A stretch of 64,000 nucleotides of DNA, taken from contig CALGAP010000007.1 in assembly GCA_937958995.1 (NCBI GenBank), forward strand, positions 124,001 to 188,000. Reading direction: 5' to 3'. This stretch comes from an uncultured Chitinophagaceae bacterium (lineage in GTDB: Bacteria; Bacteroidota; Bacteroidia; Chitinophagales; Chitinophagaceae). Position 1 is the first letter of the stretch, and every line of letters begins with the position of its first letter. A program made the translations under genes and the position numbers. The notes beneath the pieces are model-generated. The model saw nothing but the letters and a program-made list of their open reading frames with translations. It did no database searches and was not told where the DNA came from. Positions 16,189-23,956 of this stretch are shown piece by piece.

Positions 16189-16874
16189 TATTGTGCCAGT
16201 TTGCTTTCGATGTATTTTTCGGCTTGTTCGATGGTGAGGGCATCTTTTATGGAGAAATTGCCGATGCGGGTGCGGCAGAGGCTGCCGAGGTAGGCGCCGC
16301 AGCCAAGGGCCTTGCCAAAATCGTGGGCCAGGCTGCGGATATAAGTGCCGGTGGAACAGACCACGCGGAAGTGTACTTCGGGAAAATTGATATGGGTGAT
16401 TTCAAATTCGGTGATCTGGATTTTGCGTGGCTCGAGTTCGACGGTCTCGCCGCGGCGGGCGAGTTCGTAAACGCGCTTGCCGTCTTTTTTGATAGCGCTG
16501 TGGATGGGTGGCACCTGGTCAATAATGCCGGTAAACTGGCGCGCAGTTTCTCTCAATTTTTCTTCGGTAATATAACTGTAATCTGAAAAATTTTCGGGTT
16601 CGCTTTCGAGATCGTAGGTGGGTGTGGTGGCTCCGAGAACGAATGTGCCTGTGTACTCTTTTTCCTGCGCCATATACTCATTGATGCGCTTGGTGAATTT
16701 GCCGGTGCAGAGAATGAGCAGTCCCGTAGCCAAAGGATCGAGCGTGCCGGCATGACCGACCTTCTTTATTCTTATCTTATTCCGGATTTTTCTTACTACG
16801 TCGAAGGATGTCCACCCATAGGGTTTATTGATCAACAAAACCTCACCCTTTTCAAATACGTTTTTGCTCTCCAT
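16188..16874 (-). CDS. truB: tRNA pseudouridine-55 synthase
   Basis: 228 residues, the short form usual in Bacteroidota, without a full PUA domain. Converts U55 of the T-loop of tRNAs to pseudouridine. The catalytic motif is GHAGTLDPLATG with Asp46, preceded by NKPYGWTSFDVV. Other family motifs: LGATTPTYDLES, GIIDQVPPIHSAIKKDGKRVYELARRGE (split here as QVPPIHSAIKKDGKRVYE), and the C-terminal CSTGTYIRSLAHDFG. ATG at 16874 is 30 bases after the end of the DUF58 gene, on the same strand, so it may be the last gene of the MoxR operon transcript. The 3' end abuts a repeat element. Confidence 0.96.
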   Translation of the reverse strand: MESKNVFEKGEVLLINKPYGWTSFDVVRKIRNKIRIKKVGHAGTLDPLATGLLILCTGKFTKRINEYMAQEKEYTGTFVLGATTPTYDLESEPENFSDYSYITEEKLRETARQFTGIIDQVPPIHSAIKKDGKRVYELARRGETVELEPRKIQITEFEITHINFPEVHFRVVCSTGTYIRSLAHDFGKALGCGAYLGSLCRTRIGNFSIKDALTIEQAEKYIESKLAQ

Positions 16875-16904
16875 CGCGCGAAATTAATGGATTTGGGGAG
16901 ATAC

Positions 16905-18254
16905 CTATATCGCCTGCCTTGCCTTCAGCTCGAGATATTTATTGACCGTATTCACCGTCAGGTGCTGTGGTGCAGTCAATATCGTGAAAATGCCATGCTG
17001 CTGCAGTTCTTTTACGATCAGCTTTTTTTCATAAACAAATTGTTCAGCAATCGTCTTGTTGTAGAGCATCTCGATAGTATCCGCTTTCGTTTCGGTGAGC
17101 TGGCGTAATTCGGTATTTTCAAAAAACACTACCAGCACCAGGTGATTGCGGGCAATGCTGCGGATATAGGGCAACTGACGTTGCAGGCCCGACATGGATT
17201 CGAAGTTGGTAAATAAAACCACCAGGCTGCGCTGCGTGATGCGCGTACGCATCAGTGCATAGAGTTTTTCAAAGTCTGATTCGAGAAATTTTGTCTGCTG
17301 GTTGTATAATGCTTCGAGAATATTCCCCATCTGAGCAGCCTTGCGATCGGCGGGTAAAAAATGACCGATGTTTTCGGCAAAGGTTACTAACCCGGCTTTA
17401 TCCTGCTTTATCAACGCCACCTTCGACAATACCAAAGAGGCGTTGATGGCATAATCGAGCAGTGTCATACCCTCAAATGGCATTTTCATAACACGACCCT
17501 TGTCGATGATGCAATAGACCTGCTGACTACGTTCATCGGTATAGTTGTTTACCATCAGCTCGCCGCCGCGGCGCGCCGTGGCTTTCCAGTTGATGCTCCG
17601 GATATCGTCGCCGGCAACGTATTCCTTGATCTGCTCAAATTCAAGACTGTGGCCGATCTTGCGGATGCGGCGGCTCCCTGCTTCGGAAAGATTGTTGCTA
17701 TACGCGAGTAATTCGTATTGACGAAGCTGGAGATAGCTCGGCAAGACTTTCACCATCTGTTCACCCGCGCCGATAATGCGGCGAACCACAAGTCCGAGCG
17801 GGCTTTTTACGTACACATTCACGTCATGAAAAAGATATTCGCCGCGCTCTACCGGGCGCAGATTGTACACCAGGCTTTGCTCCTCGCTATTGTTGAGTAC
17901 TGTCTCCAGTAAAAAATTACGATTCTGAAACTGAACCGGTATTTCATCTATTATTTTCAACCTAACTTGAAAGGGGTATCGGCTTTTCAACCGCAGCTCC
18001 ACCTTGTTGATATCGCCATTGCTGAAACGGTCGGGAACGATACGTTGTATTTTGATTGCGTTTTTCCTGGAAAACAAAGTGACATAATCGAGTACCACCA
18101 GGAAAGCAAAAAACGCCAGCACTACCGGCGCTATCGGCAACAGCCAGTTGAAGAAATACGAAAGTATAAACAGCAGGACCACTGCCACGAATGACCAGTA
18201 GAACCGCCTGCTGAAATATAACGGCCGAAAATACCTATAGAACAATACTACCAT
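16905..18254 (-). CDS. DUF58 membrane protein (MoxR partner)
   Basis: 449 residues. Two N-terminal membrane helices (RFYWSFVAVVLLFILSYFF, IAPVVLAFFAFLVVLDY), a beta-rich domain, then the DUF58 core: YVAGDDIRSINWKATARRGGE near residues 205-232, followed by a vWA-like segment that begins VYCIIDKGR (degenerate MIDAS). The DUF58 family always partners MoxR ATPases. Its ATG shares a base with the MoxR stop (TAATG), showing translational coupling. Probably an inner-membrane protein whose cytosolic domain is remodelled by MoxR; the final substrate is unknown. Confidence 0.92.
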   Translation of the reverse strand: MVVLFYRYFRPLYFSRRFYWSFVAVVLLFILSYFFNWLLPIAPVVLAFFAFLVVLDYVTLFSRKNAIKIQRIVPDRFSNGDINKVELRLKSRYPFQVRLKIIDEIPVQFQNRNFLLETVLNNSEEQSLVYNLRPVERGEYLFHDVNVYVKSPLGLVVRRIIGAGEQMVKVLPSYLQLRQYELLAYSNNLSEAGSRRIRKIGHSLEFEQIKEYVAGDDIRSINWKATARRGGELMVNNYTDERSQQVYCIIDKGRVMKMPFEGMTLLDYAINASLVLSKVALIKQDKAGLVTFAENIGHFLPADRKAAQMGNILEALYNQQTKFLESDFEKLYALMRTRITQRSLVVLFTNFESMSGLQRQLPYIRSIARNHLVLVVFFENTELRQLTETKADTIEMLYNKTIAEQFVYEKKLIVKELQQHGIFTILTAPQHLTVNTVNKYLELKARQAI

Positions 18255-19231
18255 TAACGCGGCACTTCAATACTTTGAATAATCTGGTTGATCACTTCGT
18301 CGGTGGTAGCGCCTTCCATTTCCTTTTCGGGTGTCAGAACAATGCGATGGCGCAGCACATGCGGTGCGACATAGATGATATCTTCAGGTGTAACAAAGTC
18401 GCGGCCGCGCATCGCTGCCAGCGCCTTGGCCCCATTCAATATGCCTATGCTCGCACGCGGCGAAGCGCCGAGATAAATAGATTTATGATTGCGGGTATTG
18501 GCAACTATCGAGGTGATAAATGAAATCAGTTTCTCCTCGATATGAATGGTGCGCACTTTCTTACGCAGATCATCCACCTGGCTGGCAGTAAGCACGGGCA
18601 CCACCTGGTGCAGCATGGTGTCGAGATTTGAATGATGATGATTCGACACTATGCGAAACTCCTGCTCTGCCGTGGGGTATGTGACATTTATCTTGAAAAG
18701 AAAACGGTCGAGCTGCGCTTCCGGCAGATGATAGGTCCCCTCCTGCTCAATCGGGTTTTGCGTAGCCACCACCATAAAGGGCGATGATAAGTGATAGGTA
18801 TGACCATCCACGGTAACCTGCCGCTCTTCCATCACTTCAAACAAGGCCGATTGCGTCTTGGCCGGCGCGCGGTTGATCTCATCTATCAGTATGATATTGC
18901 TGAATATGGGGCCCTTATTGAACTGGAAGGCCGTTTCTTTCGGATTGAAAACGGACGTACCAATTACATCGCTGGGCATCAGGTCGGGAGTGAACTGTAT
19001 ACGTGAAAATCCAACGGAAATACATTTACTGAGCAATTTGGCCGTAAGCGTCTTGGCCACGCCGGGCACGCCTTCTATCAGCACGTGACCGTCGGAGAGT
19101 ATGCCTGCTAATAAGAGCTCAACCATTTGCTCCTGCCCCACTATCACCTTGCCTATCTCCTGTTTCAGTTGGTCAACTGAACTCTGTAATGCGCTCAGAT
19201 CGGTTCGTGTTTCAAAAAAACTGTCTTGCAT
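18254..19231 (-). CDS. MoxR family AAA+ ATPase
   Basis: 325 residues. Walker A GVPGVAKT (54-61), Walker B IILIDEINRAP (113-123), the MoxR-specific FKINVTYPTAEQE after the sensor-1 region (VVATQNPIEQEGTYHLPEAQLDRFLF), and the C-terminal lid domain with GASPRASIGILNGAKALAAMRGRDFVTPEDI. The family acts as chaperone-like ATPases that mature or activate partner proteins carrying vWA domains. Here the DUF58 product, encoded immediately downstream with overlapping stop/start, is the expected partner. ATG at 19231 follows the DUF4350 gene by 16 bases. Confidence 0.95.
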   Translation of the reverse strand: MQDSFFETRTDLSALQSSVDQLKQEIGKVIVGQEQMVELLLAGILSDGHVLIEGVPGVAKTLTAKLLSKCISVGFSRIQFTPDLMPSDVIGTSVFNPKETAFQFNKGPIFSNIILIDEINRAPAKTQSALFEVMEERQVTVDGHTYHLSSPFMVVATQNPIEQEGTYHLPEAQLDRFLFKINVTYPTAEQEFRIVSNHHHSNLDTMLHQVVPVLTASQVDDLRKKVRTIHIEEKLISFITSIVANTRNHKSIYLGASPRASIGILNGAKALAAMRGRDFVTPEDIIYVAPHVLRHRIVLTPEKEMEGATTDEVINQIIQSIEVPR

Positions 19232-19247
19232 TTATTTAGGTTTAATC

Positions 19248-20504
19248 TTAGGCTTTTGCCTTATAAAAATTTTCCAGTTTTGTATTTAATTCCATCAACT
19301 CTTCATCGCCCACTTTGTACTGCTGCTGCACCATCTTGATATGGTTTACCAGGTCGCTGATCTGGCGGGGGTCGACGCCCGTTTTCCAGGCAAGTATTTT
19401 TTCAAACTCACTATCGTTTATTGAAACCCGGATATTGTACTTGCTACGCACATGATCCAAAAAATGCGCCGTCATCTTATACGCCAGGTTGCGGTTGTCG
19501 CGACTTTGGTAATACAGGCGCCCAATCGTTTTCACAAAATCCAGCGAGGCATTTTTCAGTGGCGGAATTTCGGGTATGATACGCTGCCTTCTCTTCGATT
19601 CAAAAAGATAAATGACCAGGAAGAGTAAGAGCACCAGCCAAAAAGCCGTACCCAATCCGGGTTGATTGCTGATCCATTGCAGCGGGCTGAAATTGCGCCT
19701 GCCGCTGCTATTGCGCGCACTGCCCTGCTCATGATAGCGGAAATAGTCATCCCATTGCACCAATTCCATATCCTCTGGCAAATGCGAAAGCACGTTGTCG
19801 TAATAAGTCTTATTTCTTTTGTGTAGCAGAAAATAATTGGTCAAAGCCAGCGGGGCAAGATGTATATATATCGCGCCGCCCCCCACATAATCGAAACGCA
19901 CAAAATTAGGACGGCCATAGCCATCTTTACCCAGTATGGTGGTGATTTTGGAATCGAGTTCCACCAGGTAATTATCCATCGCCTTTCCCGGATAAGTATA
20001 GATCTCGGAATCGCCGGCGCCGGGAACCTGCACCATCACCTTCAGCGTGTCATAAAAATTAAATGCGCTGTGATTATAGGCTGTTTTTATGCGCAGGCTG
20101 TCCTGCAACGCCTCGCTCAGCTGCATGGTACTGATAAAAATGTGCTTGCCCGATCCCGCCAGGCTCAACATGGCCTCTATTTCTTCGACGTCGGGCAACA
20201 CTGAAGTCTGGACAATCATGTACAAAGACTTCCTGGTCTCAAACAACGTTGTGATCCGCTCCCTAACAGACCCCAGATCGTCACCGCGGTATTTGCGGTA
20301 CCGGTCGGGTGAGACCTTGCTTACGCGCAGATCAGCGTCCGGAAAAATATGTTGCAATTCGTTATAAGCATACCAACAACCATAAGGAATCTTATCGTTG
20401 CGCGAGAGCGACACGCGGGCATTGATTTTCTTCTTGCCACCGCAGGCTATCACCAGCGGCAGCATCAAAATCATCAAAAGATAATATAGTTGTAATCGTC
20501 TCAC
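19248..20504 (-). CDS. DUF4350 membrane protein
   Basis: 418 residues starting with GTG (20504), which overlaps the TAG of the DUF4129 gene. An N-terminal hydrophobic segment with a cysteine (LLMILMLPLVIACGG) looks like a signal-anchor or lipobox. The extracytoplasmic DUF4350 domain follows (NELQHIFPDADLRVSKVSP; TLFETRKSLYMIVQTSVLPDVEEIEAM), a GldG/ThuA-like alpha/beta fold. A second membrane helix (AFWLVLLLFLVIYLFE, about 285-300) leads to a C-terminal cytosolic helical domain. DUF4350 genes are commonly found in MoxR/DUF58/DUF4129 loci. Function unknown. Confidence 0.85.
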   Translation of the reverse strand: MRRLQLYYLLMILMLPLVIACGGKKKINARVSLSRNDKIPYGCWYAYNELQHIFPDADLRVSKVSPDRYRKYRGDDLGSVRERITTLFETRKSLYMIVQTSVLPDVEEIEAMLSLAGSGKHIFISTMQLSEALQDSLRIKTAYNHSAFNFYDTLKVMVQVPGAGDSEIYTYPGKAMDNYLVELDSKITTILGKDGYGRPNFVRFDYVGGGAIYIHLAPLALTNYFLLHKRNKTYYDNVLSHLPEDMELVQWDDYFRYHEQGSARNSSGRRNFSPLQWISNQPGLGTAFWLVLLLFLVIYLFESKRRQRIIPEIPPLKNASLDFVKTIGRLYYQSRDNRNLAYKMTAHFLDHVRSKYNIRVSINDSEFEKILAWKTGVDPRQISDLVNHIKMVQQQYKVGDEELMELNTKLENFYKAKA

Positions 20505-21172
20505 TATCTCACTGCCTGGTAAAAGCGGTTAAAATGTGATTGAAGCCTGGTGAACTGTTCTTCATTCACCGGGAACTCCCCATACCATACGTAATCATAT
20601 ACCTGGGTCAAAAACCGGAAATCACCGGCCACGGGATAGTGGCTCAACTGTTGAACATATTCGTGGTTGGTGGCCTGCGCATGGTAGCGAATCCATCCTC
20701 TATCGTTCAGTAAACGCAGTCCTTTCAGGTACAGGAAACGTATAGCCGATCGGTAATTTCCTTTATTGACGGCGCTGTTGATCTTATCGTCAAGACTTTC
20801 ATCAGTTATATCAATATCCGCGGTTTCATCTTCTTCGGGTAGTTTTTTCTGAGAGAAAACCGAAACCAGGTTGTTGACAACAATGATCCGGTAGATGATG
20901 AACAGAAAAAATCCGATGAGCAGTATCCAACTGACTGTGCGCACTGATTTTTTCCGGAAAAAATTATATACCTGGTCCGGCTGCGTGGCTGTTGCTTTTT
21001 CTTCTTCTATAATACTTCCGTCGTTGGCATAGGCAAATGACTTTGTTTTCTGCAGACTGTCTACTACCTGGTCAGGTACGGTTCTCAGCGCGAGAACATC
21101 TCCAAACTGTGCAGACGTACCCATGCCTGCCAGCAGCAGCATTAGGATCATATATAGAGAGCGCGCATGCAT
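20504..21172 (-). CDS. DUF4129 membrane protein
   Basis: About 222 residues if started at ATG 21172 (MHARSLYMILMLLLAGMGTSAQ), which gives a clean signal peptide; the upstream in-frame start at 21253 overlaps the SpoIIM gene by 73 bases and is less likely. One membrane helix (SWILLIGFFLFIIYRIIVVNNL) splits a short periplasmic part from the cytosolic DUF4129 domain, seen as YRSAIRFLYLKGLRLLNDRG and DFRFLTQVYDYVWYGEFPV, which resembles a transglutaminase-associated C-terminal module. Located between the SpoIIM and DUF4350 genes in one operon. Function unknown. Confidence 0.88.
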   Translation of the reverse strand: MHARSLYMILMLLLAGMGTSAQFGDVLALRTVPDQVVDSLQKTKSFAYANDGSIIEEEKATATQPDQVYNFFRKKSVRTVSWILLIGFFLFIIYRIIVVNNLVSVFSQKKLPEEDETADIDITDESLDDKINSAVNKGNYRSAIRFLYLKGLRLLNDRGWIRYHAQATNHEYVQQLSHYPVAGDFRFLTQVYDYVWYGEFPVNEEQFTRLQSHFNRFYQAVR

Positions 21173-21180
21173 GCAAGAAA

Positions 21181-22149
21181 TCAGCTTATTTGCGGGCCCG
21201 GGGCAGCCTGCATTTTTTTCTGTACACGAATCGGGTAAATTACAAAGTACCACACTACAAAAGAAAGCGAAGCCAGCAGTATGAACAGGCTGAGCCAGAT
21301 GGGCATACTGGTATGACGGGTTACAAAGCCTTCCAGCATGGCGGCCACCAGCAGCACGGGCACGATACCCATCATAATCTTAAGGCCATCCAGCGCACCC
21401 CTGCGCAGCGACTGCAAACGCTTAAGCGTGCCCGGGAATAAGATGCTTCTGCCAAGAATCAACCCCGCGCCGCCGGCCATGATGACAGAGGCTATTTCAA
21501 GAGTACCATGTATCCAGATTACCAGCACCGACTCCCACCCCAAACCTTTTGCGAAAAAATAATACTGGAAAGAGCCGATCATTATACCATTCACAAACAT
21601 CTCACGCACGGTGCCCAGGCCAAAGATCAACCCTTTTACAAAAACCATAAACGAAACATAAATGTTGTTGAGGGCGATCACAAAAAACATGTTCAGTTCA
21701 CTCTGACTTTTATACACTCCGAAAGGGTCGCCGTTGGCGATATTTTCTTCCGTCATTTCCACATAACTGTCGCCCAGCACGCCACGAACAAAGGTCTCAT
21801 CGTTTGCAGCCGAAAATGCCGCCAGTATGGCAAAACCGGTGAATATGAGGAAAGCAATAAATATGGTGAAATGATGTTTCCTGACCGTGAGCGGCAATTC
21901 CGTTTTCCAGAAATGAAGAATACGACTACCTTTCTCCCGCTTGTTCTTATAGATATTGAGGTATATGCGCGAAGCCAATCCGTTCAGGTATTGCGTTACC
22001 TTACTATGCGGGTAAAAAGTCTTGGCATATCCCAGGTCGTTAACCAGTTCAGTGAAACGATGGGCCATCTCGTCAGGATCGTGGGTCTCCTGGTACTGGT
22101 ACTCTTTCCATTTTTCGATATTCTTCTTAATAAATAGGCCTTCTCTCAC
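21181..22149 (-). CDS. SpoIIM-family membrane protein
   Basis: 322 residues, GTG start at 22149. Cytosolic N-terminal helical part (ELVNDLGYAKTFYPHSKVTQYLNGLASRI, split here as LVNDLGYAKTFYPHS) followed by five to six membrane helices of the stage II sporulation protein M family, with NNIYVSFMVFVKGLIFGLGT and WIHGTLEIASVIMAGGAGL. The organism does not need to sporulate: this family is widespread in Bacteroidota within MoxR/RDD loci and is thought to be a membrane component there. First gene of the minus-strand operon and divergent from the RDD gene (62 bases between). Confidence 0.9.
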   Translation of the reverse strand: MREGLFIKKNIEKWKEYQYQETHDPDEMAHRFTELVNDLGYAKTFYPHSKVTQYLNGLASRIYLNIYKNKREKGSRILHFWKTELPLTVRKHHFTIFIAFLIFTGFAILAAFSAANDETFVRGVLGDSYVEMTEENIANGDPFGVYKSQSELNMFFVIALNNIYVSFMVFVKGLIFGLGTVREMFVNGIMIGSFQYYFFAKGLGWESVLVIWIHGTLEIASVIMAGGAGLILGRSILFPGTLKRLQSLRRGALDGLKIMMGIVPVLLVAAMLEGFVTRHTSMPIWLSLFILLASLSFVVWYFVIYPIRVQKKMQAAPGPQIS

Positions 22150-22168
22150 CGTTTCAGTTTTTGTGGTT

Positions 22169-22199
22169 TTTGGAAAATAAATATAATGGTTATATTTTG
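22169..22199 (+). promoter_or_regulatory. Candidate promoter for the RDD gene
   Basis: TTTG (22169-22172), 18 bases, then TATATTTTG (22191-22199), which is the -7 consensus with one extra base. Located in the 62-base divergent gap between the SpoIIM and RDD genes. Confidence 0.35.
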
Positions 22200-22211
22200 A
22201 ACAGTATAATA

Positions 22212-22985
22212 ATGCAACTGGTAAAGTTAGATACAGGGTTCAATATAGAAGTGGAGTTTGCGATCAGCCCATTTCACAAGCGTTTTTTTGCCTGGCTGAT
22301 CGATGCCGTCATACAATACACTTACCTCATTTTCGGCGCGAGAATTTATAGCGCATTGGTGGGTCCGGCAATGGCTGGTAACATCTGGCCGTGGGTTTTG
22401 TTTTTACTGCCCTATATTTTTTATCACCTGATCTGCGAGGTCACCATGAACGGAAAAAGCATAGGCAAGATGGTGATAGGTATAAAAGTGATGACCGAAA
22501 TGGGCGGCGATCCTTCTCTCAGCCAATATCTGATTCGCTGGCTGTTTCGCATTATCGATTTTCCCGTGCTCGTGATGCTGATGATCATCTCCAACCCCGA
22601 AGACGACCGCATCCTCGTAATGATCCCTACCATATTCGCCGGTTTGCTTTGCGTGATACTCACTCCCAGGTCGCAGCGTATAGGCGACCTGGTGGCGGGC
22701 ACTATCCTCATCGACCTCAAGACGCGCACTTCGTGGGAAGATACCGTGTTTACCGAAGTGGAAGCAACTTACCAGCCACGTTACCCGCAGGTAATGCAGT
22801 TGAGTGACCGCGATATCAATACGCTGAAAAGCATTATTGAAACCGTGAAGCGCAAAGGCGATTACGAACTGGCCATGCGCATATCGGACCGCATTAAGTC
22901 AAAACTGAAAATGGAAAGCGACCAGGAATCGTTGGATTTCCTGCAAACTTTGCTGAAAGATTACAACTATTATTCTACTAACTGA
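22212..22985 (+). CDS. RDD family membrane protein
   Basis: 257 residues from ATG 22212 (MQLVKLDTGFNIEVEFAISP); the longer frame from 22161 runs through the divergent promoter region. The RDD signature is visible: FFAWLIDAVIQYTYLIF (first helix with the Asp), NGKSIGKMVIGIKVM, and RIGDLVAGTILI. The three to four membrane helices are followed by a cytosolic C-terminal helical tail. In Bacteroidota this gene is a standard neighbour of SpoIIM and MoxR genes, which are divergent here. RDD proteins have been connected with transport of small ions or compatible solutes, but nothing here proves a substrate. Confidence 0.9.
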   Translation: MQLVKLDTGFNIEVEFAISPFHKRFFAWLIDAVIQYTYLIFGARIYSALVGPAMAGNIWPWVLFLLPYIFYHLICEVTMNGKSIGKMVIGIKVMTEMGGDPSLSQYLIRWLFRIIDFPVLVMLMIISNPEDDRILVMIPTIFAGLLCVILTPRSQRIGDLVAGTILIDLKTRTSWEDTVFTEVEATYQPRYPQVMQLSDRDINTLKSIIETVKRKGDYELAMRISDRIKSKLKMESDQESLDFLQTLLKDYNYYSTN

Positions 22986-22996
22986 TTCCTCATTCT

Positions 22997-23434
22997 TCAG
23001 CCCAATGTCGTGCCAATAACAAAGGCAATTATCACCAGCACAAACAAGCCGATGGCAATGATGATAATGATGCCCATCGCTTTGAAGTAAAGTTGCAGGA
23101 ATTTGATGCCCTGATTAAATATACTTTGGTTTTCACCTGCCACGCCATTACCCGTATATGAAGCAAATCTTACCAGGAAAATATTCAGTGCCGCCATACC
23201 TATAGCAAGCGGTATCGCCATCATGAGACCTGCGCGAGCTGCCATTGATTCCAGGCCGCTGCCAGTCGCACCCGACTGTACAATGCCGAGGATGGCCGCC
23301 AACAGGGTGATGCCGGCGCTGAGCAAACCGGCTATGCCGGCAATTCGTGCCCAGCGCACGATGGTTTCCAAAAGACCGCGTGCCTCCGGGTCTATATTGA
23401 GATCGCCGAAAATATTTGTATTTGACTGGAACAT
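22997..23434 (-). CDS. Small membrane protein (DUF5362-like), copy 1
   Basis: 145 residues with four predicted hydrophobic segments: IAGLLSAGITLLAAILGIV, AGLMMAIPLAIGMAALNIF, and a double C-terminal stretch (AMGIIIIIAIGLFVLVIIAFVIG). Between them lies FNQGIKFLQLYFKAMG, which aligns with FNLGLRALRNYFVVTA in the neighbour at 23460-23897. The shared 145-residue length and this motif show the two are paralogues from a tandem duplication. Possibly Pfam DUF5362; I am not certain. Convergent with the RDD gene, with 11 bases between. Confidence 0.75.
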   Translation of the reverse strand: MFQSNTNIFGDLNIDPEARGLLETIVRWARIAGIAGLLSAGITLLAAILGIVQSGATGSGLESMAARAGLMMAIPLAIGMAALNIFLVRFASYTGNGVAGENQSIFNQGIKFLQLYFKAMGIIIIIAIGLFVLVIIAFVIGTTLG

Positions 23435-23459
23435 AGCATCTGATTTTTGTGGTGGGGAT

Positions 23460-23897
23460 TTAAGTGGTGAGCGTTACCAGGTCCAGCAACACGCGAATGC
23501 CTGTATATATGGCTGTTACCACGAAGTAATTGCGCAGCGCGCGCAAACCCAGGTTGAAGGTGCGCTGGTCCTGTGTTTCTACTCCTTTTCTGCAAGACGA
23601 AGCAAAGCGAAATAGCATAATGCCCGCATATATCAGAAAAAAGACCAGCATTACTATCTGCCCAACGCGCATAAGCGGATCGCCCTGTTCAACCCGCACA
23701 CCTTCGTATTCGGCGGGAACATTTCCCGAAAACAAAATTGGCGCCGCCATCAGCAATACCAGGGTAAACAGGCCAAAGCAAACGAGGTAAACCACCGAGA
23801 TAAAATTGCCCCACTTCGCTGCATCTCTGAAAGAGGCGCGCGATTCATGGTCAACCTGCAATCCCGGCTGGCTCTCAAGAATGTCTTGTTCCATCAT
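23460..23897 (-). CDS. Small membrane protein (DUF5362-like), copy 2
   Basis: 145 residues, four hydrophobic segments: FISVVYLVCFGLFTLVLLMAAPIL, VGQIVMLVFFLIYAGIMLF, and a C-terminal RNYFVVTAIYTGIRVLLDL. The motif ASSCRKGVETQDQRTFNLGLR corresponds to the ASYTGNGVAGENQSIFNQGIK region of the downstream paralogue (both written here in halves: QDQRTFNLGLRAL and ENQSIFNQGIKFL). Transcribed first of the pair, 25 bases apart. Function unknown; being next to the MoxR/SpoIIM/RDD locus suggests an envelope role only by context. Confidence 0.75.
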   Translation of the reverse strand: MMEQDILESQPGLQVDHESRASFRDAAKWGNFISVVYLVCFGLFTLVLLMAAPILFSGNVPAEYEGVRVEQGDPLMRVGQIVMLVFFLIYAGIMLFRFASSCRKGVETQDQRTFNLGLRALRNYFVVTAIYTGIRVLLDLVTLTT

Positions 23898-23956
23898 GGA
23901 GGTTGATTTAAAGACTAAATATACTGGAATTTATGTGGCGGGCATCAAAGTGCTGC

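Noticed and set aside
21181..22149. Evidence for sporulation from the SpoIIM-family gene
   Set aside because: The family is widespread in non-sporulating Bacteroidota with MoxR and RDD genes; no other sporulation gene is seen.
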